DNA of 64,000 bases from Hyphomonadaceae bacterium (GTDB taxonomy: Bacteria; Pseudomonadota; Alphaproteobacteria; Caulobacterales; Aquidulcibacteraceae): contig JACMMP010000010.1 in NCBI GenBank assembly GCA_014378995.1, positions 1-64,000 on the forward strand, written 5' to 3'. The notes under the pieces were generated by a model. The model searched no databases. It saw nothing but the letters and a program-made list of their open reading frames with translations, and had not been told where the DNA came from. The translations under genes were made by a program, and so were the position numbers. Shown here in pieces: positions 40,654 through 49,187 of this stretch. Every line of letters starts with the position of its first letter. Positions within the stretch are counted from its first letter, which is position 1.

Positions 40654-40673
40654 AACTAATTGGCTAATTAGTT
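40654..40673. promoter_or_regulatory. Probable ArsR operator
   Basis: AACTAATT-GGCT-AATTAGTT is an 8-bp perfect inverted repeat, AT-rich against a GC-rich background, 16 bases upstream of the ArsR ATG (40638). It also lies 26 bases before the divergent TIR-like gene (40699), so it may control both directions. Confidence 0.7.
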
Positions 40674-40698
40674 ACATAGGTCTCTACGCCGGTCAAGC

Positions 40699-41346
40699 GT
40701 GGCGCTCGCACACGCGGCCGATGCAACTTTGGCCGGTTTATTTCGTTGTGCGAGCGTGTTCACAGCTTTGACCTCCCGCCTCCGCGCAAAGCCCGTTCGC
40801 TGGACCGGGTTGACGCGGCAGGTTGCGCTGACACGGGCGTCCCCTGTGGTGCGGCGGCGATTGCGGGCGGCGCGGCGGTTTTTCTATGCCGCCTACGCGC
40901 CCGAAGACGCCGAGAGGATTGCGCCCTTTGTCGATGCGGCGCGCGATCAAGGCCACCTCGTTTGGACCGACTGCATCGACGCCGAGAGCGCGCTGATGGA
41001 TCTGGGCGCAGCGCTGCGGCAAGCGCGCGCGGTGCTAGTATTTTGCTCAGCGCGCGCGTTCGCGTCGCGCGCCATTTACAAACAGCTGGTGCTCGCAGCG
41101 CGCGGCCATAAAGCGATCCTGCCGCTTTATCTCGACGATCAGCTGCCGCCGGATCAGTATTTTTACTACCTTTCCAAGCATCAAAGCTTGCGTGCAACAG
41201 AACCGGACGCGGCCGCGCGTTTCTTGGGCGCGTTGGAGGAACTTGAGCGCGGGCGGCGGAAATGGATGGATATCGAGCCGCCGGCGGCTCCGTCACCGGT
41301 GCGGTTTCCGCAACCCGTGCCGGCTCGCGAGACCGCCGCCGCTTAG
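40699..41346 (+). CDS. TIR-like domain protein lacking the catalytic Glu
   Basis: 215 residues from GTG 40699. A basic N-terminal region of about 60 residues (TSRLRAKPVRWTGLTRQ) precedes a TIR-like core: FFYAAYAPEDAERIAPFVDAA (box 1), GHLVWTDCIDAES, LRQARAVLVFCSARAFASRAIYKQLVLAARG and AILPLYLDDQLPPDQYFYYLSKHQSL. The helix that usually carries CxxEL reads IYKQL, so the NADase glutamate is replaced by Gln. A scaffold or decoy TIR domain is the likely reading. The C-terminal tail is Pro-rich. It shares an intergenic operator with the ArsR gene. Confidence 0.6.
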   Translation: MALAHAADATLAGLFRCASVFTALTSRLRAKPVRWTGLTRQVALTRASPVVRRRLRAARRFFYAAYAPEDAERIAPFVDAARDQGHLVWTDCIDAESALMDLGAALRQARAVLVFCSARAFASRAIYKQLVLAARGHKAILPLYLDDQLPPDQYFYYLSKHQSLRATEPDAAARFLGALEELERGRRKWMDIEPPAAPSPVRFPQPVPARETAAA

Positions 41347-41407
41347 CCGCAGCCCCGCCCAATCAATCCCCTGGGCAAACCGGCGCGGAAGTGCATAAAG
41401 CCAACTT

Positions 41408-42310
41408 ATGCGATCCCTGGCCGGCCTCATTTGCGCGCTCCTCCTCTCGGCCTGCGCCGTCGGCACGGCCGAAGACGACAACGACCGCTATCCGACCTCA
41501 TCGTCCTATCCGGCCGGCACGATGGAGCGGATCGAGTTTACGGCCGGGGTTGAGGAGCGCTGGCGCATCTCAGCGCTGCGCACACCGGAACGGCCCGATG
41601 CGGATTGGAAAGTCGTCATCATCACCGGCACGCCGTCCTGGAGCGAGTACTGGGCGCCAACCATCGCTGGGCTTCCCGAGACCCGCGAACTCATTGTGGC
41701 CGATCGTCCCGGTTTCCGCGCGTCAGAGCCCGAGGACGCAGTTCGCGACCTGGCCAAGCAAGCCGATGCGCTGTCGCCGATGCTGGCGGCGCGCGAGGGC
41801 CAGCGCATTCTGTTGGTCGGGCAAAGCTTCGGCGCGCCGGTCGCGACTTTGATGGCTTCGCGCTACCCCGATCAGGTTGACGCCATGGTGCTGGTTTCAG
41901 CCTATTTCGGCGATCGCGGCCCCACGGCGCGGCGGCTGTTCGGGACTGGGCGGCTGGTGCAGGGCTTGCTGCCACGAGACTTGCGGAACTCGGTTTCCGA
42001 GATGACGGCGCAGACCGATCAGCTTCCAACCGTCTGGGCCGCGTTCCGGCAACTTCGCCAGCCTGTTGTCTTCATCCACGGCGATGCGGATACGTTCGTG
42101 CCAATCGAGGCCGATCAGCGCATCGCCAATGAGTACGGCCATACCCTAGTGACCGTCCCGGAAGGCGATCATTTCCTGAACGCCTGCTGCGTCCCGGACC
42201 TGCTTGCAGCCATTGAGCAGGCGATCGCCGAGGCGGAGGGCCGCGAGGCCGCCGATCCGCCGGCGCCGGCCAGGGATCCTGATCCGGCCGGTGGGCCCGC
42301 CTTGCGGTGA
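41408..42310 (+). CDS. Lipoprotein alpha/beta hydrolase
   Basis: 300 residues with a lipoprotein signal (MRSLAGLICALLLSACAVG, lipobox LLSAC). The hydrolase fold is seen in WKVVIITGTPSWSEYWAPTI (oxyanion region), LLVGQSFGAPVATLMA (nucleophile elbow GxSxG with Ser), FIHGDADTFVPIEA (acid) and VPEGDHFLN (His). The C-terminal 30 residues are Pro/Asp/Ala-rich. It is probably anchored to the periplasmic membrane face. The substrate is unknown. Confidence 0.83.
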   Translation: MRSLAGLICALLLSACAVGTAEDDNDRYPTSSSYPAGTMERIEFTAGVEERWRISALRTPERPDADWKVVIITGTPSWSEYWAPTIAGLPETRELIVADRPGFRASEPEDAVRDLAKQADALSPMLAAREGQRILLVGQSFGAPVATLMASRYPDQVDAMVLVSAYFGDRGPTARRLFGTGRLVQGLLPRDLRNSVSEMTAQTDQLPTVWAAFRQLRQPVVFIHGDADTFVPIEADQRIANEYGHTLVTVPEGDHFLNACCVPDLLAAIEQAIAEAEGREAADPPAPARDPDPAGGPALR

Positions 42311-42375
42311 GGGCGGCCTTCGGCTAGAAGCCCCGCTTCCATTTTTCCGACTTCCGAATTGAAGGCTCAAGCCCA

Positions 42376-43005
42376 ATGGCCGGCATCGTACTGAACGTTG
42401 AAAAGCGCGAAAAAACCGGCACTGGCGGCGCGCGCGCGACCCGTAAGTCGGGCCTTATCCCAGGCATCCTCTATGGCGGCCCGCGCGGCTCGATCCCGAT
42501 CGAGGTCAACGCCAAGGAAATCTCCCTGGCGATCCGCTCGGGCAAATTCCTCTCGCACATGGTGGAGTTGAACCACCAAGGCGAGATCCAGCCGGTGATC
42601 CCGCGCGCGATCCAGTTTCACCCAGTCACGGACGAGCCGATCCACGTCGACCTATATCGGGTGGAAGAGAACTCGGAAATCGACATCGACGTCGTGGTCC
42701 ACTTCAGGAATCACGAGGCTTCGCCAGGCCTAAAGCGGGGCGGCGCGCTCAACATCGTGCGCCACACCATCAAACTGCGCTGCAAGGCGAACAAAATTCC
42801 GGAAGAGATCGTGGTCGATCTCACCGGTCGCGAAATTGGCGACTCGATCCACATCTCGTCGATCACGCTTCCTGACGGCGCCCGCCCGGTCATCCGCGAC
42901 CGCGACTTCACCGTCGCCACCGTCGCCGGCCGCAAGGTGGAAGCCGAGCCCGTCGCGGTCGAAGCCGCCGCCGCGCCAGCCGAAGCCGAGAAGAAGGAAG
43001 GCTGA
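42376..43005 (+). CDS. rplY: 50S ribosomal protein L25 (Ctc form)
   Basis: 209 residues, the long TL5/Ctc form. GTGGARATRKSGLIPGILYGG is the 5S rRNA-binding N-terminal domain, and the beta-rich C-terminal domain contains FHPVTDEPIHVDLYRVEE and ISSITLPDGARPVI. The C-terminus is an Ala/Glu tail (EAAAAPAEAEKKEG). It precedes pth, a very common alphaproteobacterial order. Confidence 0.96.
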   Translation: MAGIVLNVEKREKTGTGGARATRKSGLIPGILYGGPRGSIPIEVNAKEISLAIRSGKFLSHMVELNHQGEIQPVIPRAIQFHPVTDEPIHVDLYRVEENSEIDIDVVVHFRNHEASPGLKRGGALNIVRHTIKLRCKANKIPEEIVVDLTGREIGDSIHISSITLPDGARPVIRDRDFTVATVAGRKVEAEPVAVEAAAAPAEAEKKEG

Positions 43006-43015
43006 TCCGCTTTCC

Positions 43016-43033
43016 CTTCCCGCGCGCGGGAAG
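43016..43033. promoter_or_regulatory. Perfect 18-bp palindrome between rplY and pth
   Basis: CTTCCCGCG-CGCGGGAAG is loopless in DNA and would fold into a short hairpin in RNA. It lies ten bases after the rplY stop and 13 before the pth ATG, and could adjust the rplY/pth ratio. Confidence 0.45.
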
Positions 43034-43046
43034 CTAGAAGGCGCAC

Positions 43047-43667
43047 ATGCTGCTTCTGGTCGGCCTCGGCAATCCGGGCGCGAAATACGCAGGTAACCGG
43101 CACAATATCGGCTTCATGGCCGTGGAAGCGATCGCGCGCGCGCACGGCTTTGGCCCCTGGAAGAAGAAGTTTCAGGGCGATCTGGCCGAGGGCCACATCG
43201 ATGGCGTCCGCACGCTGCTCCTGAAGCCGCAGACATTCATGAACGAGAGCGGGCGCTCGGCTGGCGAGGCGGCGAATTTCCACAAGCTCTCCCCGACCGA
43301 CATCGTCGCCTTCTACGATGAGATCGATCTGGCGCCGGGCCGTTTTCGCATGAAAACCGGCGGCGGCGCCGCGGGGCATAACGGCATCCGCTCGATCATC
43401 GCCTCGCCGGTCGGCGAAGGCTTTCGCCGCGCGCGCCTGGGCGTTGGCCATCCCGGACAAAAGGAGCTGGTCCACCACTACGTGCTGAGCGACTTCTACA
43501 AGGCCGAAGAAGATTGGGTGCGCGCCTTGCTGGACGCGTGCGCCAAGTCGGCGGCTTTACTGGCGAAGGGTGAAGACGAAAAGTATCAGGGCGAAGTGAT
43601 GCGCCTTGCGCCAGCGGCGAAGGCCGATCCGCGCAAGGGCGCTGCGGAGGGAGAGAACGACGCATAG
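43047..43667 (+). CDS. pth: Peptidyl-tRNA hydrolase
   Basis: 206 residues. LLLVGLGNPGAKYAGNRHNIGFMAVEAIA contains the conserved Asn and the catalytic His region (NRHNIGF). LLKPQTFMNESGRSAGEAA, VAFYDEIDLAPGRFRMKTGGGAAGHNGIRSI and RLGVGHPGQK are the other Pth blocks. It recycles stalled peptidyl-tRNA. It follows rplY after 41 bases, in one operon. The C-terminal 25 residues extend beyond the E. coli protein. Confidence 0.96.
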   Translation: MLLLVGLGNPGAKYAGNRHNIGFMAVEAIARAHGFGPWKKKFQGDLAEGHIDGVRTLLLKPQTFMNESGRSAGEAANFHKLSPTDIVAFYDEIDLAPGRFRMKTGGGAAGHNGIRSIIASPVGEGFRRARLGVGHPGQKELVHHYVLSDFYKAEEDWVRALLDACAKSAALLAKGEDEKYQGEVMRLAPAAKADPRKGAAEGENDA

Positions 43668-43851
43668 TCAAATCGCTGCTCCCCCACTCCACCCAGAGGC
43701 GCGCAGCTGCGACATTGTGGCAATGCGCTTGAGGTGAAATCTTTTTGGGCGAAGACCTCAACGGCGGACAGAGGATCGAGACGTTGACGTCGTCAATCCT
43801 TTCACAACTAGACCTGGGTCCGTGCTCGGCGCGGCCTATTTCGAGGGTATT

Positions 43852-44949
43852 ATGGGTTTCAAATGCGGCATCGTGGGCTTGCCCAACGTCGGCAAGTCGA
43901 CGCTCTTCAACGCGCTGACGAAGACGGCCGCTGCGCAAGCGGCCAATTATCCGTTTTGCACCATCGAGCCGAACGTCGGCGAAGTGGCGATGCCGGAGCC
44001 GCGGCTGAACGCATTGGCCAAGATCGCGGGCTCGAAGGAAATCATCCCAACGCGGATGAACTTCGTCGACATCGCCGGCCTCGTGCGCGGCGCCTCGAAG
44101 GGCGAAGGCCTGGGCAACCAATTCCTGGCGACCATCCGCGAGTGCGACGCCGTCGCCTATGTGCTGCGCTGCTTTGAGAACGACGACATCACTCACGTCG
44201 AAGGCCGCATCGATCCGATCGCCGATCTGGAAACCGTCGAAACGGAACTGATGCTGGCCGATCTCGAAAGCCTCGAGAAGCGCGTCACCAACCTCGAAAA
44301 GAAAGCCAAGGGCGGCGATAAAGAATCCAAGCTCACGCTCGACCTGGTGCTCCGCGCCAAGGCGTTGCTCGAAGAGGGCAAGCCCGCACGGCACACCAAG
44401 CGCGCGCCGGAAGAAGAAAAAGCATTCGAGATGCTGCAGCTGCTGACGGCGTTGCCGGTGCTCTATGTGTGCAACGTCAACGAGGCCGATGCGGCGGGCG
44501 GCAATGCGCACACCGAGAGCGTGCAGGCGCGCGCAACCCAGGAACACGCCGCTTGCGTGATCATTTGCGCGCAGATCGAAGCGGAAATCGCCGCGCTCTC
44601 GGACGAGGAGCAAGCGGAGTTTCTCGAAACTGTCGGCCTGCAGGAGCCCGGCCTCACTAAGCTCATCCACGCCGGCTACGATCTTCTCAATTTGCAAACC
44701 TACTTCACCGTCGGCCCCAAGGAAGCGCGCGCCTGGACCATTCACAAAGGTTCGACAGCGCCGCAAGCGGCCGGCGTCATCCACACCGATTTCGAGAAGG
44801 GCTTCATCCGGGCCGAGACCATCTCCTATGACGACTTCATCACCTACAACGGTGAGCAAGGCGCCAAGGAATCCGGCAAAATGCGTCTCGAAGGCAAGGA
44901 CTACATCGTCCGCGAAGGCGACGTGATGCACTTCCGATTCAATGCCTGA
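43852..44949 (+). CDS. ychF: Redox-regulated ATPase/GTPase YchF (OLA1 family)
   Basis: 365 residues from ATG 43852 with GAGGG upstream. [23 protein letters not shown] holds the Walker A (GLPNVGKST); [12 protein letters not shown] and [21 protein letters not shown] are the switch regions. The NVNEAD segment stands in place of the NKxD guanine motif, as expected for an ATP-preferring OLA1 protein. The TGS-like C-terminus ends [31 protein letters not shown] palindrome lies in the upstream region near 43785-43797. The MFS gene overlaps its last eight bases. Confidence 0.96.
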   Translation: MGFKCGIVGLPNVGKSTLFNALTKTAAAQAANYPFCTIEPNVGEVAMPEPRLNALAKIAGSKEIIPTRMNFVDIAGLVRGASKGEGLGNQFLATIRECDAVAYVLRCFENDDITHVEGRIDPIADLETVETELMLADLESLEKRVTNLEKKAKGGDKESKLTLDLVLRAKALLEEGKPARHTKRAPEEEKAFEMLQLLTALPVLYVCNVNEADAAGGNAHTESVQARATQEHAACVIICAQIEAEIAALSDEEQAEFLETVGLQEPGLTKLIHAGYDLLNLQTYFTVGPKEARAWTIHKGSTAPQAAGVIHTDFEKGFIRAETISYDDFITYNGEQGAKESGKMRLEGKDYIVREGDVMHFRFNA

Positions 44950-46171
44950 GGCCGCGGCGCCTCGTCGCGCGCTCTCTACGTTTGAACTTGTGGCGATGGT
45001 GGCGGCGCTTTCGGCGCTGAACGCGCTCGCCATCGACATCATGCTGCCGGCGCTGCCGGACATCGCCCGCGACTTTGCGCTGACCAACGACAACGACCGC
45101 CAACTCGTGGTCGTCGCCTATGTCGCGCTGTTTGGCGTTTCCCAGCTGGTTTACGGTCCGCTCGCCGACGCCTTTGGGCGGCGCAGCGTGCTGATCTATG
45201 CGCTCGGCATCTACATTGTCGGCTCGATCCTTTGCGTGGTCGCGCCGACGTTCGAGCTTTTCCTTGCCGCGCGCGCCATGCAGGGCGTCGGCGCGGCGGC
45301 CACGCGCGTGATCTCCACCGCCGTCGTGCGCGACCTCACAGAAGGCCGGCGTATGGCGCAAATCATGTCGATGGCCATGACGGTGTTCATGATCGTGCCG
45401 ATCGTTGCGCCGGGCCTCGGCCAGCTCATTTTGTTTGTCGCGCCGTGGCGCTGGATCTTCGGCGCCCTGCTCATTTACGCGCTGGTCGTTCTGGCTTGGG
45501 CGATGATCCGCTTGCCGGAAACGCTGAGGCCCGAGTATCGCGCGCCGTTCAATTCGCGTGCGATCGTCGCGAATTATCTCGCCGTCCTCCGCGAACGGCA
45601 AACGATTGGCTACATGATCGCCACCACGTTCGTGACCGGGTGCCTCTTTGGCTACATCACATCGTCGGAGCAAATCTTCGTCGATTATTACGGGCTCGGC
45701 CCCGCCTTCCCGATCGCGTTTGGCTCCATCGCCATCGCCATTTCGTGCGGCACGTTCCTGAACTCGCGCCTCGTCGTGCGATACGGCATGCGGCGGCTCT
45801 CGCACCTCATGCTGCTGACGTTCACATTATCAGCCGCAATCGTCGCAGCGCTCGCCGCTATGGGGCTCGCGACCTTCTGGGTGTTCACCAGCCTGCTTGC
45901 GCTAACGTTCGCCATGTTCGGGCTGATCGCCAGCAACTTTAACGCCCTCGCCATGGAGCCCGTTGGCCGCGTCGCTGGTTCCGCTTCCGCACTTTACGGC
46001 GCCGTCACGGCCACCGGCGGCGCGTTAGCTGGCGGGCTGATCGCGCGCGCCTTCGACGGCACGCCTGCGCCGTTCGCGATTGGGCTCGCGCTTTCGGGTC
46101 TTGCCGCGTTTCTCGCGGTGGTCTGGACCGAGCGAGGCCGCTTGTTCGATCCGGCGCCGCGCATTCCCTAG
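44942..46171 (+). CDS. MFS multidrug efflux transporter, Bcr/CflA (DHA1) type
   Basis: 409 residues, overlapping ychF by eight bases. Twelve helices are apparent. [19 protein letters not shown] is the Bcr/CflA helix 1, [20 protein letters not shown] the MFS loop 2-3 motif, and [22 protein letters not shown] the helix 4 region. Drug or small-molecule export is the family role; no specific substrate can be read. It is probably co-transcribed with ychF. Its stop shares CTAG with the convergent protease-like gene. Confidence 0.88.
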   Translation: MPEAAAPRRALSTFELVAMVAALSALNALAIDIMLPALPDIARDFALTNDNDRQLVVVAYVALFGVSQLVYGPLADAFGRRSVLIYALGIYIVGSILCVVAPTFELFLAARAMQGVGAAATRVISTAVVRDLTEGRRMAQIMSMAMTVFMIVPIVAPGLGQLILFVAPWRWIFGALLIYALVVLAWAMIRLPETLRPEYRAPFNSRAIVANYLAVLRERQTIGYMIATTFVTGCLFGYITSSEQIFVDYYGLGPAFPIAFGSIAIAISCGTFLNSRLVVRYGMRRLSHLMLLTFTLSAAIVAALAAMGLATFWVFTSLLALTFAMFGLIASNFNALAMEPVGRVAGSASALYGAVTATGGALAGGLIARAFDGTPAPFAIGLALSGLAAFLAVVWTERGRLFDPAPRIP

Positions 46172-47139
46172 TTTAGCACGCGCGTGCCGAAATATAGATT
46201 GTCGCGCGGACGCAGGTGCACGGTGCCGCGGCCGTAGTCGATTGCAAGGCCGCGCGCCTGCGAGAGCACGTCCATGCCGACGAGTAGCGTCGGCTCGTCC
46301 TGCAGGCCCCAGAAGTTGAAGATGTGAAAATCGCCGACGAAAGCTGTGATGTTGCGCACTTCGAGCTCGCCCATGCTCAGCCGCTGCACCAGCATGGCCC
46401 GGTTGAGAATGACGCGGTCCCCTGCCGTATACGCGATCGCATAATCCACCCGCTGGCGATTGTCGCGGACACGCGCATTCAGGGCATCGCGCAGCGCGTT
46501 GTTGGCGAGTGAAGAGTCCGAGCCGGTGTCGATCAACAGATTGACCCGCACGCCGTTAATGCTGCCGCGCACCACGACAAGATGCCCAAACCGGAGCTCG
46601 CCGCGGATGCTCGCCCAGCCGCGGAGCCGCCGCGCGCCTTCGGACGGCACGATTTCGATGCAATTGCGATCGAAATCCATCCTGAGGCGGCGTCCACGCA
46701 TGCCGTCGACGCCAAGCAGGCCGTGCTCGCCGGCCAGGACCGCGCCATGCAGCATCGGCAACGACTCCCCGGCCAGCGACATCTCGCCGTATCGCAGCGA
46801 GTCCACATCGACCAATTGCGCCGTTGAAACGCCGTGCACTGAATGCACCTGCCCCGTCCCGACCGGCGTCAGTCCTAGCTGCTCGGCAAGCGTCTGCGAG
46901 ACGACCGACCGGTTCGCGCCAGTGTCGACGATGAAACGATACGGCCCGTGCCCGTTTACGATTACAGGCGCCACCACACGCCCGAGCCGGTCCGAGCGCG
47001 TCGGCCCAAGCGCAAAATCTTCCGGCCGCGCCGTCTGGTAGGCGGCAAGATCAGGCGCATCGAGGCATTCGGCCGAGGCGGCTGTCGCCAGCCCCGCCGC
47101 GCAGGCGAGCATCGCGAAGAAACGGCCGAAGGCGCCCAT
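46168..47139 (-). CDS. Secreted retropepsin-like protein with two aspartic-protease lobes
   Basis: 323 residues from ATG 47139. The frame runs on upstream only as antisense sequence. The signal peptide is MGAFGRFFAMLACAAGLATA. Two separate active-site loops are visible: PYRFIVDTGANRSVVS in the first half and NLLIDTGSDSSLANN in the second. Each is followed by a flap-like segment and a late Gly-rich stretch (EHGLLGVDGMRGRRL and TLLVGMDVLSQARGLAIDYG). Most bacterial retropepsin-like proteins have one DTG lobe and dimerise; this one carries both in one chain. A periplasmic location is expected. The target is unknown. Confidence 0.82.
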   Translation of the reverse strand: MGAFGRFFAMLACAAGLATAASAECLDAPDLAAYQTARPEDFALGPTRSDRLGRVVAPVIVNGHGPYRFIVDTGANRSVVSQTLAEQLGLTPVGTGQVHSVHGVSTAQLVDVDSLRYGEMSLAGESLPMLHGAVLAGEHGLLGVDGMRGRRLRMDFDRNCIEIVPSEGARRLRGWASIRGELRFGHLVVVRGSINGVRVNLLIDTGSDSSLANNALRDALNARVRDNRQRVDYAIAYTAGDRVILNRAMLVQRLSMGELEVRNITAFVGDFHIFNFWGLQDEPTLLVGMDVLSQARGLAIDYGRGTVHLRPRDNLYFGTRVLN

Positions 47140-47241
47140 GACGCGGCGACCATGATCCGCTGGGGCGGAACCCGCCAGTGAGATTGTGCTCAACTTCTTG
47201 CGAGGCTCGACGAAGCGGCCCTGCCATGCCACGGAAAATGC

Positions 47242-47904
47242 ATGACCGAGCGGATCACCCTGACAAGCAGCATCGATGGCTTCACCTTCGCCGCGTTGAA
47301 GACGATGCCGCGAGCCGAGCCGATCGGCTTGGTTGTGGTGGTTCAGGAGATTTTCGGCCTCAGCGATCATATCGCCGAGGTTTGCGGCGTGTTCGCAGAT
47401 GCGGGATACGTCGCTATCGCGCCAAGCCTGTTCGACCGGGTCGAGCCGGGGTTTCAAGCGGGCCACGATGCGGACGGCGTAAAGAAAGGCATCGGCGCGG
47501 TGAGGGCGTCGCCTTGGCGCCAAGTGACCGCGGATATCCAAGCCGCCATCGATGCGGCGGCGCAGCCGGCCTACGTCGCCGGCTTCTGCTACGGCGGCGC
47601 GGCGACATGGATGGCGGCTGCGCATTGCACCGGCCTCAAGGCCGCGTCGTGCTTCTACGGCCGCCTCATCGAAGATCTCACCGACAACGCGCCGAAGATT
47701 CCCGTCATGCTGCATTACGGCGCGCACGATGCGTCCATCCCGCCGGAGAATTACGAACGCGTGCGGCTCGCGGCGCCGAACGCGCCGCTCTATCTTTATG
47801 ACGCCGGGCACGGCTTCTGCCGCGCCGGCAACGCCGACTATCACGCGCCGTCGCGAGAGCTGGCGTTGAAGCGCACGCTCGACTGGTTCGCGCGCTGGCG
47901 CTGA
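47242..47904 (+). CDS. Dienelactone hydrolase family protein
   Basis: 220 residues. The catalytic Cys is in VAGFCYGGAATWMAA (GxCxGG), the acid in LHYGAHDASIPPENYE and the His in DAGHGFCRAG. QEIFGLSDHIAEVCGVFADAGYVAIAPSLF is the standard N-terminal block. The family opens dienelactones in chlorocatechol or aromatic degradation and includes general carboxyl esterases. No aromatic pathway genes are visible around it. The remnant flavoprotein follows by one base. Confidence 0.9.
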   Translation: MTERITLTSSIDGFTFAALKTMPRAEPIGLVVVVQEIFGLSDHIAEVCGVFADAGYVAIAPSLFDRVEPGFQAGHDADGVKKGIGAVRASPWRQVTADIQAAIDAAAQPAYVAGFCYGGAATWMAAAHCTGLKAASCFYGRLIEDLTDNAPKIPVMLHYGAHDASIPPENYERVRLAAPNAPLYLYDAGHGFCRAGNADYHAPSRELALKRTLDWFARWR

Positions 47905-47905
47905 C

Positions 47906-48301
47906 ATGAGCGCCGAACCAATCGCCATTATCGGCGCCGGGCCAGCAGGGCTGATCGCCGGCAATCTCCTGCGCGAGCAAGGCGCGTTGCCGTCCGAGCC
48001 GCACGCACTCGCCGCGCTCATCAAAGCCGCGCCGGTCACGCTCACCGCCCCGCGCGGCCTGGATCGCGCGATATCCAGCGCAGGCGGCGTCGCCTGGAGC
48101 GCGGTGGACGAGAACCTGCAGCTGCGCGCGATCCCCGGCGTCTATGTCGCCGGCGAGATGCTCGATTGGGAAGCGCCCACCGGCGGCTATCTCTTGCAGG
48201 CCTGCTTCGCCACCGGCGCCTGGGCCGCGCGGGCGATGCTGGCCAGCTGTTCCCCGGAACAGCGCCCGCCCTTGCCGCATCCCGGCGCCGCTGCTAGCTA
48301 G
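47906..48301 (+). pseudogene. Remnant of a TIGR03862-type flavoprotein with a large in-frame internal deletion
   Basis: 131 residues. Residues 1-27 are a normal FAD-binding start (IAIIGAGPAGLIAGNLLREQG). Residues from about 28 match the C-terminal end of BaiN/TIGR03862 flavoproteins (RGLDRAISSAGGVAWSAVDE, IPGVYVAGEMLDWEAPTGGY, QACFATGAWAA). The roughly 260 residues that should lie between, including the bulk of both domains, are missing, yet the frame is open. It cannot be an active oxidoreductase in the usual sense. Whether it is expressed is unknown; the junction lies near 47990. Confidence 0.75.
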
Positions 48302-48323
48302 CGCCGCTCCGCACAGGACCGAA

Positions 48324-49112
48324 ATGCCGCAAGCTTCCCCCACGATGAACGTGATGATCGCCGCCGCTCGCAAAGCGGCGCGGGCGCTCGCGCGTGATTT
48401 CGGAGAAGTGGAGAATCTGCAGGTCTCGCGCAAAGGCCCGAGCGACTTTGTCTCCTCCGCCGACATCAAGTCCGAGAAGACGCTGTTTGAGGAGCTCTCG
48501 AAGGCGCGCCCCGGCTACAGCTTCTTGATGGAGGAGCGCGGCGTCGTGGAAGGCAGCGACAAGACCCATCGCTGGATCGTCGATCCGCTCGACGGCACCT
48601 CGAACTTCCTCCACGCCATCCCGCACTTTGCCATCTCGATCGGCCTCGAACGCGAAGGCGTGCTGGTTGCTGGCGTTGTGTACAATATCGTGCGCGACGA
48701 ATTGTTCTGGGCCGAGAAAGGCGCGGGCGCCTATCTGAATGATCGCCGCCTCCGCGTTGCGAGCCGCACCGACATGCGCCAGGCGCTGTTCGCCACCGGC
48801 ACGCCCTTTCATGGCAAGCCGGGTCACGACCTCTTCTTGCGCGAAGTCGAGCAGGTGATCGCCAAGACCGCGGGCATTCGCCGCTTCGGCGCCGCGTCGC
48901 TCGATCTTGCCTATGTCGCCGCCGGCCGCTTCGACGGCTTCTGGGAGCGCGGCCTCGCGGCTTGGGACGTGGCCGCGGGCGCCGTTCTCGTGCGCGAAGC
49001 CGGCGGCATCGTCACCGAGATCGACGGCGACGACTTCATGAAGACCGGCGCTATCCTTGCGTCAAACACAGGGCTCGCATCGCAACTCCAGCAAACGCTG
49101 CGCGACAGTTGA
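48324..49112 (+). CDS. suhB: Inositol-1-monophosphatase family protein (SuhB-like)
   Basis: 262 residues from ATG 48324 with AGGA five bases upstream. SFLMEERG, WIVDPLDGTSNFLHAIPHFAISIGL and the late GLAAWDVAAGAVLVREAGG are the three metal-site motifs (E, DPxDGT, WD). Members dephosphorylate myo-inositol 1-phosphate or other sugar phosphates, and SuhB homologues also take part in rRNA antitermination. The open frame extends upstream through the remnant flavoprotein, but only as a shadow. Confidence 0.94.
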   Translation: MPQASPTMNVMIAAARKAARALARDFGEVENLQVSRKGPSDFVSSADIKSEKTLFEELSKARPGYSFLMEERGVVEGSDKTHRWIVDPLDGTSNFLHAIPHFAISIGLEREGVLVAGVVYNIVRDELFWAEKGAGAYLNDRRLRVASRTDMRQALFATGTPFHGKPGHDLFLREVEQVIAKTAGIRRFGAASLDLAYVAAGRFDGFWERGLAAWDVAAGAVLVREAGGIVTEIDGDDFMKTGAILASNTGLASQLQQTLRDS

Positions 49113-49187
49113 TCGCGCGCCTTTGCTCGTGAACACTGGCCGCCGATGCGCTCGCCCCGTTCCCTGGGGACAGGGCGGGAGAAAATC

